From positions 1 through 32,300 of the forward strand of contig JAHDEX010000049.1 in NCBI GenBank assembly GCA_020628545.1: DNA of 32,300 nt. Reading direction: 5' to 3'. Positions within the stretch are counted from its first letter, which is position 1. Every line of letters begins with the position of its first letter. Both the position numbers and the translations under genes were made by a program. Positions 32,250 through 32,300 of the stretch are shown here, in pieces. The stretch comes from Paracoccaceae bacterium. Its GTDB lineage: Bacteria; Pseudomonadota; Alphaproteobacteria; Rhodobacterales; Rhodobacteraceae. A model generated the notes under the pieces. It was given only the letters and a program-made list of their open reading frames with translations, was not told the DNA's origin and did not search any database.

Positions 32250-32300
32250 TGGTTGCGGGAGTAGGATTTGAACCTACGACCTTCAGGTTATGAGCCTGAC
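32250..32300 (-). tRNA. tRNA-Met (elongator, CAT), 3' part, cut by window end
   Basis: Read on the minus strand, the sequence from the window edge gives the anticodon arm CAGG-CTCATAA-CCTG (anticodon CAT), variable bases, a TpsiC arm with GTAGG-TTCAAAT-CCTAC, the start of the acceptor-strand pairing, and an encoded CCA at 32252-32250. The anticodon stem lacks the three G-C pairs of initiator tRNA (GGG/CCC), so this is the elongator form. The 5' half lies outside the window. Confidence 0.85.

Noticed and set aside
32250-32300. Initiator tRNA-fMet
   Set aside because: The anticodon stem is CAGG/CCTG without the three consecutive G-C pairs of initiators; elongator tRNA-Met fits better.

Overview
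The window looks like chromosome of a marine alphaproteobacterium of the Rhodobacteraceae (Roseobacter-type). The reasons are an HWE-family histidine kinase, an exact CtrA-type TTAA-N7-TTAA site, the gene content (acetate uptake and activation cassette, hydantoinase/oxoprolinase cassette, large RTX protein) and moderately high GC with short or overlapping intergenic junctions. This placement rests on family recognition only. I see no insertion sequence, phage gene, integrase or CRISPR array.

Layout. (1) 1-973: C-terminal part of an HWE sensor kinase followed by a single-domain response regulator. (2) 1307-3982: five closely packed or overlapping + strand genes: a 61-residue unknown, an atypical short-chain dehydrogenase, a small conserved unknown, a membrane ICMT/NnrU/MddA-like methyltransferase and a UbiG-like methyltransferase. 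(3) 9010-4009, minus strand: hyuA, hyuB and an FAD-dependent amine/amino-acid oxidoreductase, joined by ATGA overlaps; a palindromic ATC-N9-GAT box lies in the divergent promoter region. (4) 9203-13579: RND adaptor and permease, with no outer-membrane factor or regulator beside them. (5) 13987-22550: an acetate operon: acetyl-CoA synthetase, adenylate kinase, DUF4212 small symporter subunit, large Na+/acetate-type symporter, a cNMP/CBS/DUF294 nucleotidyltransferase-like protein, a small membrane protein, and a membrane-anchored PAS plus DEDDh exonuclease. (6) 22554-22718 minus: a 54-residue membrane protein. (7) 23323-29730: a 2135-residue secreted protein with seven repeats of exactly 113 residues, two of exactly 116, a domain inserted into a repeat, and two C-terminal RTX modules. 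(8) 30843-29812 minus: a D-2-hydroxyacid dehydrogenase. (9) 31016-32202: CopC and CopD. (10) 32250-32300 minus: the 3' part of an elongator tRNA-Met.

How the parts fit. The acetate operon has clear logic. The symporter pair imports acetate, Acs makes acetyl-CoA and releases AMP and PPi, and Adk turns the AMP back into ADP. The CBS protein belongs to a class that often senses adenylates. Three downstream genes have sensor or regulator architecture rather than metabolic architecture, and I consider this the most interesting system here. The large RTX protein has no N-terminal signal peptide and carries C-terminal RTX modules, as expected for type I secretion, but no secretion genes are in the window. 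Its upstream region carries the CtrA-type site, which suggests cell-cycle or motility/biofilm-linked expression.
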